NCBI RefSeq assembly: GCF_018070345.1
Contig: NZ_JAGPXX010000002.1
Coordinates: forward strand, 124,001-188,000
Length of the DNA: 64,000 bases
Direction of reading: 5' to 3'
From: Streptomyces sp. F63
GTDB lineage: Bacteria > Actinomycetota > Actinomycetes > Streptomycetales > Streptomycetaceae
The first letter of the stretch is position 1, and the number at the start of each line of letters is the position of its first letter. The notes beneath the pieces were generated by a model. It was not told the origin of the DNA, did not search any database, and worked only from the letters and a program-made list of their open reading frames with translations. Shown piece after piece: positions 28,162-37,172 of this stretch. A program made the translations under genes and the position numbers.

Positions 28162-29538
28162 TCAGGTGTTGGCGCTCTGCCATGCTGCGGCGTGCTCGTC
28201 GAGCCTTGTGGCTTCGGCCGAGCCGCGGTTGCGGAACACCGTCAGGCTGCGGCGCATATCCGCTACGGCCTCCCGGGCGCGGGCCGAGTTCACTCCCCGC
28301 AACCCGCGCAGCGCCGTCGTCCAGGTGCCGCATGCGCTGTCCATCCGTCCCTGCCACAACTGCGCATGTCCCAGGTCGGCGAGAGTCAGTGCGTGGATCC
28401 GGGGGTGCGTCGCCGGGTTCCAGCAGCGGGCGGAGCGCCGGTACTGCTCTTCAGCGGCTTTCACGTCCCTCAGAGCGGTCAGGGCCTTTGCCGTCTGGTT
28501 GGCGAGCCGCGCCTCCGGCGGACCGCCCAGGCTTGCCCAGCCGGGCGGCTGGTCCGTCTTCGCGGTGTCCATCAGCCTCTCTGCGGTGGTGATGGCGGAC
28601 AGGGCACCGGCACGGTTGCCCTCGGCCGCGTGAGCCCGGGCCAGGGTGAGCCAGAACAGGCTTTCCGTCTCCTTGTCGACCCGCCTGCGGACCCGGTTCA
28701 GCGCCGCGTCGGCCAGGTCCACGCAGTGCGTGTTGTGGCCGTTGTCGAACGCCTGGTGCGCCAGGATCCGCAGGACGTAACCGGCGTGCGCTCGCGGGTC
28801 CGCTTCCTCCGCCAACTGGAAGGAGTGCAGGTAGTAGCGCTGCGCCAGTCCCGCCCGCCCGGCATCGTGGGCTTTCCAGCCGGCGAGATACGCGAGTTCG
28901 GCGGCGGCTCCGAACATGCCGCGCCGCACCCCGTCGTCGGCGAACGTGCCACGGCAGTAGGCCGCCACGTCCGTGGCGAGATACTCCACGACCGCCGACC
29001 GGCCCGTGTCGCCGCCCAACCGCTCGTCAGCCCTGGTGAAGACCTTCGTCACCTCGCGGACGGTGGCGATCTCCGCTGCTCCGATACGCCCGCCGGCGTC
29101 GGCTCGCCGCGCTCGCTGTGCCGCCTCGGCGGTCCCCGGGGAAAGGGGCAGCGCCAGAGCGCTCACCGAGTACGCGGTGGTGCTGAGAAACCTGCGTCGG
29201 TCCACGTCCGCCCGTCCTAGGTGCGCGAGGGACTCGACCGGATCGGCTGCGAGTCCGGGGCCGCCCGCGTCTTCGGGCGACGGTAGCCCGATGTCGGCCG
29301 GCGTGACGAGACGCCCGAGTCTCCGGGAGAGAGCTTCGGCGACATAGCGGGTGGTTGTCGTCCTCGGCGGCGTCCCCGCCACCCAGTACGCCACGGCCGC
29401 GGAGCTCGTGCGGACCGTGTCGTCGCCGTTCTCCGCGGCCACCTCGCGAACGCGCCGCGCAAGAGCCGCGTAGCTCATCCCGGCTTCTTGCAGGACGGAA
29501 CGGAGCGCCTCGTTCGGCTGCCTTCCCTGACGGGACAT
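28162..29538 (-). CDS. Regulatory protein with N-terminal HTH-like domain and TPR-type repeats
   Basis: 458 residues. The N-terminus (MSYAALARRVREVA and then a YWVAGTPPR loop) looks like an XRE-type helix-turn-helix, followed by a short linker and a long Ala/Leu-rich helical region with tetratricopeptide character. Architecture and sequence feel match the NsdA-like regulators that repress development or antibiotics in Streptomyces, but this is from memory. The ATG has GGGAGGGG four bases upstream. Divergent from an anti-sigma-like gene. Confidence 0.65.
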   Translation of the reverse strand: MSRQGRQPNEALRSVLQEAGMSYAALARRVREVAAENGDDTVRTSSAAVAYWVAGTPPRTTTTRYVAEALSRRLGRLVTPADIGLPSPEDAGGPGLAADPVESLAHLGRADVDRRRFLSTTAYSVSALALPLSPGTAEAAQRARRADAGGRIGAAEIATVREVTKVFTRADERLGGDTGRSAVVEYLATDVAAYCRGTFADDGVRRGMFGAAAELAYLAGWKAHDAGRAGLAQRYYLHSFQLAEEADPRAHAGYVLRILAHQAFDNGHNTHCVDLADAALNRVRRRVDKETESLFWLTLARAHAAEGNRAGALSAITTAERLMDTAKTDQPPGWASLGGPPEARLANQTAKALTALRDVKAAEEQYRRSARCWNPATHPRIHALTLADLGHAQLWQGRMDSACGTWTTALRGLRGVNSARAREAVADMRRSLTVFRNRGSAEATRLDEHAAAWQSANT

Positions 29539-29674
29539 ACCCCTCCCCTGGCGGCGGCATTGAGCACGTTGAGCGACCTGAGCCCACCGGGCCCGTAGTT
29601 ACCCAAAGCTCCCATCAGTTTACTGAGCGTACGAAAGCCCGGAAGAGTGCGCTCGACGGAAGAGGTTCTTCGCC

Positions 29675-30238
29675 ATGGCACCATCCCCCGCCTTCGCGAG
29701 CCGCGGTGCTCACGCCGATCTCCCGGACACGGCCGACGCGGCCCGCCCCGTCTCCGGGACACTCGTCAACCGCGCCGCTGACGGCCGCGTTCCGGCGTAC
29801 GGCACCCCGGCCAACCGCGCCAACCGGCTGGACCTCGTCTTCGACCGTGCCGAGGACGGCGACCCATACCGCTGGCCGGGCCGCGCCCGCGTTGTGGTAA
29901 CCGAGTACTTGATGCGCTGGGAACTCGCCGGCTTCGTGGACGAGATGCGGCTCTTGGTCTCAGAGCTCGTCAGCAACGCCGTACGCCACGGCTGGGGCGA
30001 CCGGACGAGTCTCCACATGACCCGGGAGGACGGGAAGGTCCATCTCACCGTCGCCGGCGAGTCCACGGGCCGGCCCGGCCTGCGCGATCCAGGCCCGGAC
30101 GAGGAGAACGGCCGCGGTCTTCAGCTCGTCGACCACATCGCCGACGTGTGGGGAACGGACGGCGACGGCACCGTGTGGTGCTCGGTCAGCACTGCTGCCG
30201 ACGAGGATCCACGGCCCACGGCTACGAACGCAGACTGA
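29675..30238 (+). CDS. Anti-sigma-like ATP-binding protein (HATPase, RsbW type)
   Basis: 187 residues. After about 45 disordered residues comes a single GHKL ATPase domain: the N-box LLVSELVSNAVRHG, then an ENGRGLQLVDHIAD G-box. Residues for kinase autophosphorylation are lacking, so it belongs to the serine-kinase/anti-sigma group common in Streptomyces. It probably phosphorylates or binds a regulatory partner. A paralogue lies at 62928-63521 with the same layout. Confidence 0.8.
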   Translation: MAPSPAFASRGAHADLPDTADAARPVSGTLVNRAADGRVPAYGTPANRANRLDLVFDRAEDGDPYRWPGRARVVVTEYLMRWELAGFVDEMRLLVSELVSNAVRHGWGDRTSLHMTREDGKVHLTVAGESTGRPGLRDPGPDEENGRGLQLVDHIADVWGTDGDGTVWCSVSTAADEDPRPTATNAD

Positions 30239-30321
30239 CTTTCGGTCAACGCTCCACCTCGTCCTGCCATCAGCAGGGGGGAGGCGGGCATGTCGCCGGA
30301 CAACACCAGTGAGGAGCTGAC

Positions 30322-30987
30322 GTGCCAGTACCCCATGACATCGCGGCGGAGCGCGAGCTCTGGGACGCCTACGCCGGCAGTGCCCGCAACGACGTGACGG
30401 ATGCGGAGCCTGTCTTCAACTGGACGCAGTACAAAGGCCACGGTCCGGGGCCCGAGCTCCTCGGCAGGCCGGGCAGTGTGCTGGAGATCGGGTGCGGCAC
30501 CGGACGTGCGCTCGCCTGCCTCGCTCAGCGGGGCGTCAAGGCGAAGGGGGTGGATCTCTCCCCCGTCATGGTCGGGAACGTCTCGAAGCGGTGGGGGCCG
30601 CTGGGGGTCGAGTTCGTGTGTGCGGAAGTCCTGGAGTTCCTGTCGGAGGACCGGGCGGCCTACGACGCCGTGTACTCGGTCTTCGGGGCCGTCTGGTTCT
30701 GCGACCCCGGCCGGCTCTTCCCGCTGGTCGCGCAGCGGTTGAACCCCGGTGGCGTCTTCGCGTTCTCGCAGCCGCCCGCCATTCCCGGGGCCTACGGGCC
30801 GCAGGGCATGTACAAGGGCGGCTTCGCCGGTCCGGCCCTGTTCACCTACCGCTACAGCTACAAGCCGGAGGTCTGGGCCCGCTTCCTCACTCGCGCGGGG
30901 TTCCGGGACGTTGACGTACTCGTGCTGGACGCTCCCGTCCCGGGGCACATCGGCACACTGATCGCCACGGCTTCGGCACCGCCGTGA
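30322..30987 (+). CDS. Class I SAM-dependent methyltransferase
   Basis: 221 residues from GTG 30322 with GAGGAG upstream. Motif I VLEIGCGTGRAL binds S-adenosylmethionine, and the acidic post-motif GVDLSPVM and the motif IV region YDAVYSVFGAVWF follow. The substrate is unknown. It is 83 bases behind the ATP-binding gene and may be co-transcribed. Confidence 0.8.
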   Translation: MPVPHDIAAERELWDAYAGSARNDVTDAEPVFNWTQYKGHGPGPELLGRPGSVLEIGCGTGRALACLAQRGVKAKGVDLSPVMVGNVSKRWGPLGVEFVCAEVLEFLSEDRAAYDAVYSVFGAVWFCDPGRLFPLVAQRLNPGGVFAFSQPPAIPGAYGPQGMYKGGFAGPALFTYRYSYKPEVWARFLTRAGFRDVDVLVLDAPVPGHIGTLIATASAPP

Positions 30988-31086
30988 ACAGGTCCCCGGC
31001 CGGGCCCGTACGGCGGCCGCCTACACGGCGCCCGTCGAGGGCGGGCGTACGCCGCCGGGCCCCGTGAACGGCCGGGGAGAGGAGCC

Positions 31087-31806
31087 CTACGAGCTGGGCT
31101 TGATCGGCTTGTCCTCGTCACCGGACAGCAGCATCTGGGGGACCTGCCTGAAGGTCCACCCCTTCTTCGTGTGCTCGAACACCCACACCACGTCGAACCG
31201 GTGGCCCGGCCAGTGGTCCGGGATGTTCAGCCTGCTGCCGTCGGCTCCGGTCAGGTCTCGTGCGAGCTTGGGGATCGTCCCGTGGTGCCAGGCCACCAGG
31301 GAGGTCCCCTTCCGCCCGGCCAGCTCCTTGGCCAGCTTCTTCTCGTCGTCGTTGTCGTAGGAGGTGTCGATCGTCTTTCCGAGCTTGTCCGCCAGGGGGG
31401 TCACGGTCTCGATCGGGCGCCGGCTGACGGGCCGCCCGTGGTGCTCCGCAGAGGTGGCGTAGATCCGGTGCGGACGGGACAGGCCGGAGCGCGGAATGCC
31501 CTCGTACGGTGCGAACAGTTCCGCCAGCGCACCGGCCCGCTGCCAGCCCCGCACCGCGAGGGAGTCCTTGTCCTGCTCCCCGGACTCCTCGACCCCGTAC
31601 GGAAGACTGCCGTCGTCGGCGGGCTTCTCCGCATGCCGGATGATCATCACGGTGGTGCCGGTCCCGTGGGCGGCCTGCCCGGCGCGCCCGGCGTCACCGG
31701 AGGCCGAGGCGGAACCTCCGGCCAGAGCCGGAACCGCCACCACCGCGGCGCAGGCGGCGGCCGACCTCTTCAGCAGCGTCCGGCGGGAACTCTTCACGGT
31801 CTTCAC
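31087..31806 (-). CDS. Tat-exported histidine phosphatase
   Basis: 239 residues with a twin-arginine signal, SSRRTLLKRSAAA, followed by a hydrophobic run and an Ala-x-Ala-type cleavage region near residue 36. The mature part begins the phosphoglycerate-mutase/acid-phosphatase fold at MIIRHAEKP, whose His is the phosphate acceptor, with the second catalytic His in AWHHG. The substrate is probably a small extracellular phosphate ester. The GTG start has GGAGA upstream. Transcribed alone. Confidence 0.82.
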   Translation of the reverse strand: MKTVKSSRRTLLKRSAAACAAVVAVPALAGGSASASGDAGRAGQAAHGTGTTVMIIRHAEKPADDGSLPYGVEESGEQDKDSLAVRGWQRAGALAELFAPYEGIPRSGLSRPHRIYATSAEHHGRPVSRRPIETVTPLADKLGKTIDTSYDNDDEKKLAKELAGRKGTSLVAWHHGTIPKLARDLTGADGSRLNIPDHWPGHRFDVVWVFEHTKKGWTFRQVPQMLLSGDEDKPIKPSS

Positions 31807-32000
31807 GGGGGTGTCTCCTCAAAGCCCTTCGGCATCGGCTTCTTTTCCCGCATCATCACCGCCGGGTCCAGAAGGCCGGGAGACGCCACAGCGCGCGCAC
31901 CGCGAACCACCCGCCCAGCCGAGCCGGTTCGGCGGGACGGGGCGGGTGCCCGTCGGCGGTCCGGGGGCGGGCCCGGGCGTCAGCAGGGCGGGCCCGTCCG

Positions 32001-32972
32001 TCAGCGGTCGCGGACCAGGCGGACCGGGCGGCGCGGAGTGGCCGGGCCCACGGGGCCGTAGCCGAGGCGGATCAGCATCTGGATGTGGCGGGGGCGGCCG
32101 CGGCCGTCGCCGAGGGCCCAGCGCAGGTCCGGGTACTCCAGGCCCTGGTGGAGCAGGGACGCCCGGACGCCCTCGGCGGTGGCGACCAGCAGCACGTGTT
32201 CCAGGGCCTGCCCGGCGCGCAGCCAGTCGGCGCGGCGGTCGTGCGTGGTGGACAGGACGGCGATGACGGGGCGCCGTTCGAAGGCTGCGGTCGGGCGGCC
32301 GCTCGCGGGGCGCATCCCCGCGAAGTCCCGCATCGGCAGCTGCCCCGTGGCGTCCTGCGGGCCCAGGACGGAGCCGGGCATCCCGTCGAACGTTCCCTCC
32401 CGTATCCAGCGGCGGCTCTCCGCGCGCCGCATCTGGTCGTGGGTGTTGCGGCGCTCGCCCTCCGCGGTGACGCGCAGCAGCCGGGCCGTCTCGGTCGGGC
32501 CGGGGAAGGACAGCAGCACGCCCTCGGCGTGCGCGGCCTCGGTCAGTTCGGCCGGGAGTCGGCTCGGCAGGGGGTGCGCTGAGAACGGGAAGCGGCTGCT
32601 GTGCCGCTGCCACAGCGCGTCGTAGAGGTCCGGCCGGTGGCCGCCCGGGCGGGGCCGGCCGGCCAGGCGTACGGAGGCCAGCAGGTCGGGCTCGCCGGGG
32701 CGCGGCAGCAGGCGGACCACCGGCTCCCGGCCGAGGTGGGCCGCGGCCACCCGCAGGTTGAACAGGGCCGCGCCGACGGAGACGTGCAGCGCGCGGCCGA
32801 CCGGGTCGGCGTGGCGCAGCGCGCGGTCGGCCGCCGCGCGGATCTCCACCACGGCGGTGGCGGGATCCATGCGGTAGCGCCAGGGCTGGGTGTTGTACAT
32901 CGAGGGCGCGGCCACGGACGCGGAGATCAGCTTCTCCAGGGTGGCCGTGTCCGGCGGGGCGGTGGTCGTCAT
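32001..32972 (-). CDS. Acg-like FMN-binding nitroreductase-family protein
   Basis: 323 residues with the nitroreductase-fold opening SVAAPSMYNTQPWRY and a second half reading ALEHVLLVATAEGV, both characteristic of the Acg family of M. tuberculosis. Acg proteins bind FMN but have a lid that blocks reductase activity and may store the cofactor; acg is one of the most strongly DosR-induced genes. The neighbour downstream in map order is a DosR-like regulator, which supports the assignment. The ATG follows GGGAGG. Confidence 0.85.
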   Translation of the reverse strand: MTTTAPPDTATLEKLISASVAAPSMYNTQPWRYRMDPATAVVEIRAAADRALRHADPVGRALHVSVGAALFNLRVAAAHLGREPVVRLLPRPGEPDLLASVRLAGRPRPGGHRPDLYDALWQRHSSRFPFSAHPLPSRLPAELTEAAHAEGVLLSFPGPTETARLLRVTAEGERRNTHDQMRRAESRRWIREGTFDGMPGSVLGPQDATGQLPMRDFAGMRPASGRPTAAFERRPVIAVLSTTHDRRADWLRAGQALEHVLLVATAEGVRASLLHQGLEYPDLRWALGDGRGRPRHIQMLIRLGYGPVGPATPRRPVRLVRDR

Positions 32973-33059
32973 GTCGTCAGTCCTCCCGGTGCCCGGCGTG
33001 GGATGCCCGCGCCGTGGAAAACGCGCCGTCCGGGTCCCGGTCCCGCCCGGGCCCGGGTT

Positions 33060-33764
33060 TCAGCAGGGGCCGTGCTGCAGGGACGGCTGCGGCGCCGCCT
33101 GGGTGGCCAGGACGGCGGCCTGGATCCGGCGTTCCACGCCGAGCTTGGCGAGCAGCCGGGAGATGTGGTTCTTGACGGTCTTCTCGGAGAGGTAGAGCCG
33201 CCGGCCGATCTCGCGGTTGGTCAGCCCCTCGCCGATGAGGCCGAGGATCTCCCGCTCCCGCGGGGACAGATCGGCCAGCACCTCGCTCCGGACCTCCGCC
33301 TCCTCGTCCTCGCCGCGCAGGCTGGTCATCAGCCGGGCGGTGGTGGCGGGATCGAGCATGGACTGCCCGGAGGCCACGGTGCGGACGGCGGAGACCAGGT
33401 CGAGGCCCGTGATCTGCTTGAGGACGTAGCCGGAGGCGCCGGCCATGATGGCGTCGAGCAGCGCCTCGTCGTCGTCGAACGAGGTGAGCATCAGGCAGGC
33501 CAGGTCCGGCATCCGGTCGCGCAGCTCGCGGCAGACCGCGATGCCGTTCCCGTCGGGCAGCCGCACGTCGAGTACGGCGACGTCGGGGCGGAGCGCGGTG
33601 GCGCGGACGAGTGCCTGCTCGGCGGTGACCGCCTCGCCGACGACGTTGATGTCCGGCTCCGATTCCAGCAGGTCCTGGACCCCGCGCCGGACGACCTCGT
33701 GGTCGTCGAGCAGGAAGACCCTGATGGGCTTCTCCGGTACTGCCTCGCGTTCTTCCTCGGCCAT
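33060..33764 (-). CDS. NarL/LuxR-type response regulator, DosR/OsdR-like
   Basis: 234 residues. The receiver domain has acidic DD at 20-21, phospho-acceptor Asp66 in [11 protein letters not shown], Thr94 and Lys116. The C-terminal helix-turn-helix reads [20 protein letters not shown]. The phrases [20 protein letters not shown] and [16 protein letters not shown] are essentially those of mycobacterial DosR and its Streptomyces counterpart OsdR, which answer hypoxia, NO and redox signals through a GAF-haem kinase. No such kinase is in the window. A candidate autoregulatory palindrome lies 67 bases upstream. Neighbours (Acg, CBS-BON, Usp, GAPDH) are typical regulon members. Confidence 0.88.
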   Translation of the reverse strand: MAEEEREAVPEKPIRVFLLDDHEVVRRGVQDLLESEPDINVVGEAVTAEQALVRATALRPDVAVLDVRLPDGNGIAVCRELRDRMPDLACLMLTSFDDDEALLDAIMAGASGYVLKQITGLDLVSAVRTVASGQSMLDPATTARLMTSLRGEDEEAEVRSEVLADLSPREREILGLIGEGLTNREIGRRLYLSEKTVKNHISRLLAKLGVERRIQAAVLATQAAPQPSLQHGPC

Positions 33765-33830
33765 GGTGTCCCTCGGGAGTGGTGAACCGTCGCTCCCCCG
33801 ATCGTCACGCCGCCGGGGACGGGCCGGTTA

Positions 33831-33845
33831 GGGCCGAACGGTCCC
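33831..33845 (-). promoter_or_regulatory. Candidate DosR/OsdR-like site upstream of the response regulator
   Basis: GGGCCGAACGGTCCC (minus strand GGGACCGTTCGGCCC), an imperfect palindrome flanked by a TTA, lies 67 bases before the regulator start. This spacing suits autoregulation. The remaining 520-base gap up to 34284 holds no gene, only G+C-rich non-coding DNA. Confidence 0.4.
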
Positions 33846-34284
33846 TGGACGCCGTCCGTTGGTCACCGGCCCGGCGGGGTCCGGTACCTCGGGGCCGCGG
33901 GAGGACGGGAGCGGGTACGGGGCCGGGGCCGGGGGGGCCGTCGGGCGGGGCCGGGCCGGGCGCGCGGCGCACCGGGGGGCCTGCGGCGCGCCGGGGGGCG
34001 CGGCTCGCCGGGACCGTTGGGCGCGGACCGCCGTCCGTGGGCGTGCCCCGCACAGGCTTCCGGGGGCATGCCGCGTGTGCGGAGACGCCGGCGCGGATGC
34101 CTCCGGCGCGGCCGTTCCCGGCGCGGCGCCTCCGGCCCCGAAGTGCGCCGGGCCCCGGACGGGTCCCCTGACCCGGATCCGTACGGGGCCCGGCGCACGC
34201 CCAGCGCACGCCGGCGCGCACTCGGCGCCGCGGCCTGCCGGCCCGGCCGGTCCTGGCGGGCCCGGCGGTCCTGGCGGGCCCGGG

Positions 34285-34980
34285 TCAGGCCTCGGGCACT
34301 CCGCCGACGGCGAGCGGCGGGACGACCGGCGGGCACGGCTCGGGCCCGGCGAAGGCGCACTCCACGTCCACCACACCGGCCACCGCGCGGGTCAGCCGGG
34401 CCGCGACCGGGACCAGGGAGCAGTCCGGAATCCGCCCGGCGAGGACCACCATGCCCTGGTGCACACGCACCTCCACGGCCGCCGCCTCGCCGAAGAGCGG
34501 GCCGGTCACCTCGCGGCGCACCTCCTCCGCGATGTCCTCGTCGGTGCGGAGGAAGACCTTGAGCAGGTCTCCCCGGCTGACGACGCCGGCGAGGGTGCCC
34601 CCGGGGTCGGTCACCGGCAGCCTCTTGACCTTCCGCAACGCCATGATCCGCGCGGCCTCGGCGAGGGTGGCGCCGGCCCGCACGGTGACGGCGGGGGACG
34701 TCATCAGCTCTCCCGCGGTGTACGCCTCCGCCTTGACCACGTCACGCCGGCGTTCGGGATCGTCCAGGCCGGGCGGACAGAGCCTGCGGAACTCCTCCTT
34801 CGGCAGCAGATCGGCCTCGGAGACCACGCCGATGACGCGGCCGTCCTCGCCCAGCACCGGCAGGGCGCTGATCTCCCACTCCAGCATGGTCCGGACGATC
34901 TCCTTGAAGGGAGCGTCCCGGCCGACGCCGATGACCGTGTGCGTCATCACGTCATTGACGATGTGCTCTCCGCCCTGCAC
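34285..34980 (-). CDS. CBS-pair plus BON domain protein (first copy)
   Basis: 231 residues: two CBS motifs (VNDVMTHTVIGV ... VIGVVSEADLL and GELMTSPAVTV ... LAGVVSRGDLL) followed by a C-terminal BON-like domain (about 150-220). CBS pairs sense adenylates or SAM; BON domains bind phospholipids or partner proteins. Close relatives are induced by low oxygen in the DosR regulon. The GTG start at 34980 is chosen for its ideal site CAGGAGGAGCT. It follows the second CBS-BON gene on the same strand after repeat-rich DNA. Confidence 0.85.
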   Translation of the reverse strand: MQGGEHIVNDVMTHTVIGVGRDAPFKEIVRTMLEWEISALPVLGEDGRVIGVVSEADLLPKEEFRRLCPPGLDDPERRRDVVKAEAYTAGELMTSPAVTVRAGATLAEAARIMALRKVKRLPVTDPGGTLAGVVSRGDLLKVFLRTDEDIAEEVRREVTGPLFGEAAAVEVRVHQGMVVLAGRIPDCSLVPVAARLTRAVAGVVDVECAFAGPEPCPPVVPPLAVGGVPEA

Positions 34981-35015
34981 AGCTCCTCCTGGGTTCGTGT
35001 GGCGCTCGGGGGTAC

Positions 35016-35069
35016 GGCCGGTCCTGCGGGTCCGGCCGGTCCTGCGGGTCCGGCCGGTCCTGCGGGTCC
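35016..35069. repeat. Three tandem 18-bp repeats
   Basis: Three perfect copies of GGCCGGTCCTGCGGGTCC lie between the two CBS-BON genes. They contain the GGTCC half-site sequence and may be slippage-prone; no function is evident. Confidence 0.9.
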
Positions 35070-35097
35070 GGCCGTGGGAAGCCCGGAGCCGGAGCCC

Positions 35098-35136
35098 GGG
35101 CCGGCAGTCCGGGCCGGCAGTCCGGGCCGGCAGTCC
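35098..35136. repeat. Three tandem 13-bp repeats
   Basis: Three perfect copies of GGGCCGGCAGTCC lie in the same CBS-CBS gap. A unit of 13 bp would shift a reading frame, in line with non-coding DNA. Confidence 0.9.
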
Positions 35137-35162
35137 GGGCCCGGTCGGGCCGGCCCGGACCG

Positions 35163-35888
35163 TCAGAGGCTGCGCAGCCAGTCGTCCACGGTGCCCTGCG
35201 CGGTCGACGCCTCGGCCGGCCGCAGCCGGGAGTCGTCGTACCGGGAGGTCAGCCGGTCGACCACCGAGACCACGCCGTCGATCTGCCCGGTCATCCGGAC
35301 GGCGACGGGCACCTCGCTGCTGCGCTCCAGCTCGCCCTCCAGCGTGACCACGCCGTCGGTGACGGTGACCTTGATCGCCTGCGGCACCAGCCACAGGGTG
35401 CGGACCAGCACCTCGTCGATCACCTCGGCGCGGATCTCCTCGTCCGGCCGGAGGAAGACCTGGAGCAGGTCGCGGCGGGTGACGATGCCGACCAGCCGGT
35501 CCTCCTCGTCGATCACGGGCAGCCGCTCGACGCGGAACTTGGCCAGGGTGCGGGCCGCCTCCGCGATGGAACTCTCGGCGCGCACCGTGACCGCCGGGGA
35601 GGACATCAGTTCACCGGCCGTCAGCGCGCGGGCCTTGACGGCGGTCCGGTGAGCGGACGGGGTGAGGCGGAAGCGGTGGCGCCGCTCCCCCGAGTCCGTC
35701 TTCTCGGCCTGCCGGGCCATGAGGTCCGTCTCGGAGATCACGCCGAGGACCTTCTCGTCGTCGTCCACGACGGGCACCCCGCTGATGCGGTGCTCCGCGA
35801 GCAGGGCCGCGACGTCCTTGAACGGGGTGCTGCGGACGACCCGGACGACGTCGCCCGTCATCACGCTGCCGACCTTCCGCTGCTTCAT
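35163..35888 (-). CDS. CBS-pair plus BON domain protein (second copy)
   Basis: 241 residues with the same layout as its neighbour: CBS 1 (VGSVMTGDVVRV ... VLGVISETDLM), CBS 2 (GELMSSPAVTV ... LVGIVTRRDLLQVF) and a BON-type domain from about residue 150 (VTDGVVTLEGELERS). The two genes are clear paralogues, probably a local duplication. The ATG at 35888 is preferred over one six bases upstream because GAGGAG is then eight bases away. Confidence 0.87.
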   Translation of the reverse strand: MKQRKVGSVMTGDVVRVVRSTPFKDVAALLAEHRISGVPVVDDDEKVLGVISETDLMARQAEKTDSGERRHRFRLTPSAHRTAVKARALTAGELMSSPAVTVRAESSIAEAARTLAKFRVERLPVIDEEDRLVGIVTRRDLLQVFLRPDEEIRAEVIDEVLVRTLWLVPQAIKVTVTDGVVTLEGELERSSEVPVAVRMTGQIDGVVSVVDRLTSRYDDSRLRPAEASTAQGTVDDWLRSL

Positions 35889-36067
35889 GGCCATCTCCTC
35901 ATCTCCCGGTCCTCGGCGGGCCGGTCCGGTGCCTGGGTTTCCTCGTCCGGCTCGTCCCGCCCGCCCGGTTCCGGTGGCGTTCCGGTACGGGCGGCGCGGC
36001 CACGGGTCCGCGATTCCACGATCCGTCCGGCCGCCGGCGCTTCACAGGGGCTGCCCGGGCCGGTCGC

Positions 36068-36082
36068 GGGGCCGTTCGGCCC
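36068..36082. promoter_or_regulatory. Candidate DosR/OsdR-like site upstream of the CBS-BON gene
   Basis: GGGGCCGTTCGGCCC differs by one base from the minus-strand site before the response regulator. It lies 180 bases upstream of the CBS-BON start, in the 500-base divergent gap shared with doxX. Confidence 0.4.
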
Positions 36083-36218
36083 CCCGGGGCCCGGGCCGTA
36101 CGGCGCCCCGGCGCGGACCTCCCCCGGGAGCTCCCCCGGCCGCGCCCGGCCGGCTCCCCGCCCGGGGCCCGCCGCGGGCGGCCGCGGGCCGCCCGGCGTC
36201 CAAGAGGCCCGGGAAATG

Positions 36219-36233
36219 GGGGCCGTTGGGCCC
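36219..36233. promoter_or_regulatory. Candidate DosR/OsdR-like site on the doxX side
   Basis: GGGGCCGTTGGGCCC, two differences from the response-regulator site, lies 156 bases upstream of the doxX ATG. No gene is visible in the gap 35889-36388 apart from these sites. Confidence 0.35.
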
Positions 36234-36388
36234 GCCCGGTCCGGTCCTTCGGCACCCGGCGCACGCCGGTGCGGGGCGCCATGGTTGAAGCGTCACCCCG
36301 ACCGGCGGCCACCGACCGGCAGCCCCGGACGGGAGACACCCGGAAGGGAGACACCCGGAAGGGTCCACCCCGAGCGAAGGAGCCCGTC

Positions 36389-37000
36389 ATGGCCGTCATG
36401 CAGGAACCCCGTCTGAACCGCCGTATGCAGGTCCCGTCCCAGCGTGCGGCCCTGACCGCCCCGGAGCACGGCGCGGTCATGACCCCGGCGGGCGCGAAGA
36501 CCTTCGCGATCGTCCGCATCGTGACCGGCTTCGTCTTCCTCTGGGCCTTCCTCGACAAGACCTTCGGGTGGGGCTACGCCACCCCCGCGGGCAAGGGCTG
36601 GATCGACGGCGGATCGCCCACCGAGGGCTTCCTGAGCCACGTGGCCGTCGGGCCCCTGGAGTCCTTCTTCCACGACATCGCGGGCGCCGGCTGGGCGAAC
36701 TGGCTGTTCATGCTGGGCCTGCTGGGCATCGGCGTCGCGCTCCTCAGCGGTGTGGCACTGCGGCTGGCCGCCGTCGCCGGCTCCGTGATGATGATGCTGA
36801 TGTGGGCGGCCGAATGGCCACTCGCACAACACCTGTCGGACGGCGCGCCGAGCATGTCGACCAACCCCGTGGCCGACTACCACCTGATCTACGCGCTGGT
36901 CCTGATCGCCCTCGCCGCCGCCTACGCCGGCAACACCTGGGGCCTGGGCCGCAAGTGGGCGGAACTGCCCATCGTCCGCAAGAACCGCTGGCTCCTCTGA
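36389..37000 (+). CDS. DoxX-family membrane protein
   Basis: 203 residues with four to five membrane helices: IVTGFVFLWAFLDKTFGWG, WLFMLGLLGIGVALLSG, LAAVAGSVMMMLMWAAEW and LIYALVLIALAAAYA are recognisable. DoxX-like proteins work near respiratory quinones or in oxidant defence; in actinobacteria they accompany redox-stress genes. The ATG at 36389 follows GAAGGAG. It is 172 bases before gap on the same strand and may be in its operon. Confidence 0.8.
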   Translation: MAVMQEPRLNRRMQVPSQRAALTAPEHGAVMTPAGAKTFAIVRIVTGFVFLWAFLDKTFGWGYATPAGKGWIDGGSPTEGFLSHVAVGPLESFFHDIAGAGWANWLFMLGLLGIGVALLSGVALRLAAVAGSVMMMLMWAAEWPLAQHLSDGAPSMSTNPVADYHLIYALVLIALAAAYAGNTWGLGRKWAELPIVRKNRWLL

Positions 37001-37172
37001 CCTCCCTCATGAGCCGCGGCGCGAAAGCTCCGACCGGGCCGGCGCCCAGCACCGCCGGCCCGGCCGGTGTGTCCGGGCCCGGCCCCGGGCCCGTCCTCGC
37101 ACCGGGTGCCCGCGCCGCCGTCGCCACAGCCGCCACACACAACCGCCAGCACACGTTCCGGAGGAACGGAAA

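Noticed and set aside
34981..35160. Tandem repeats considered as a CRISPR array
   Set aside because: Units are 13-18 bp and head-to-tail without spacers; no cas genes are in the window.
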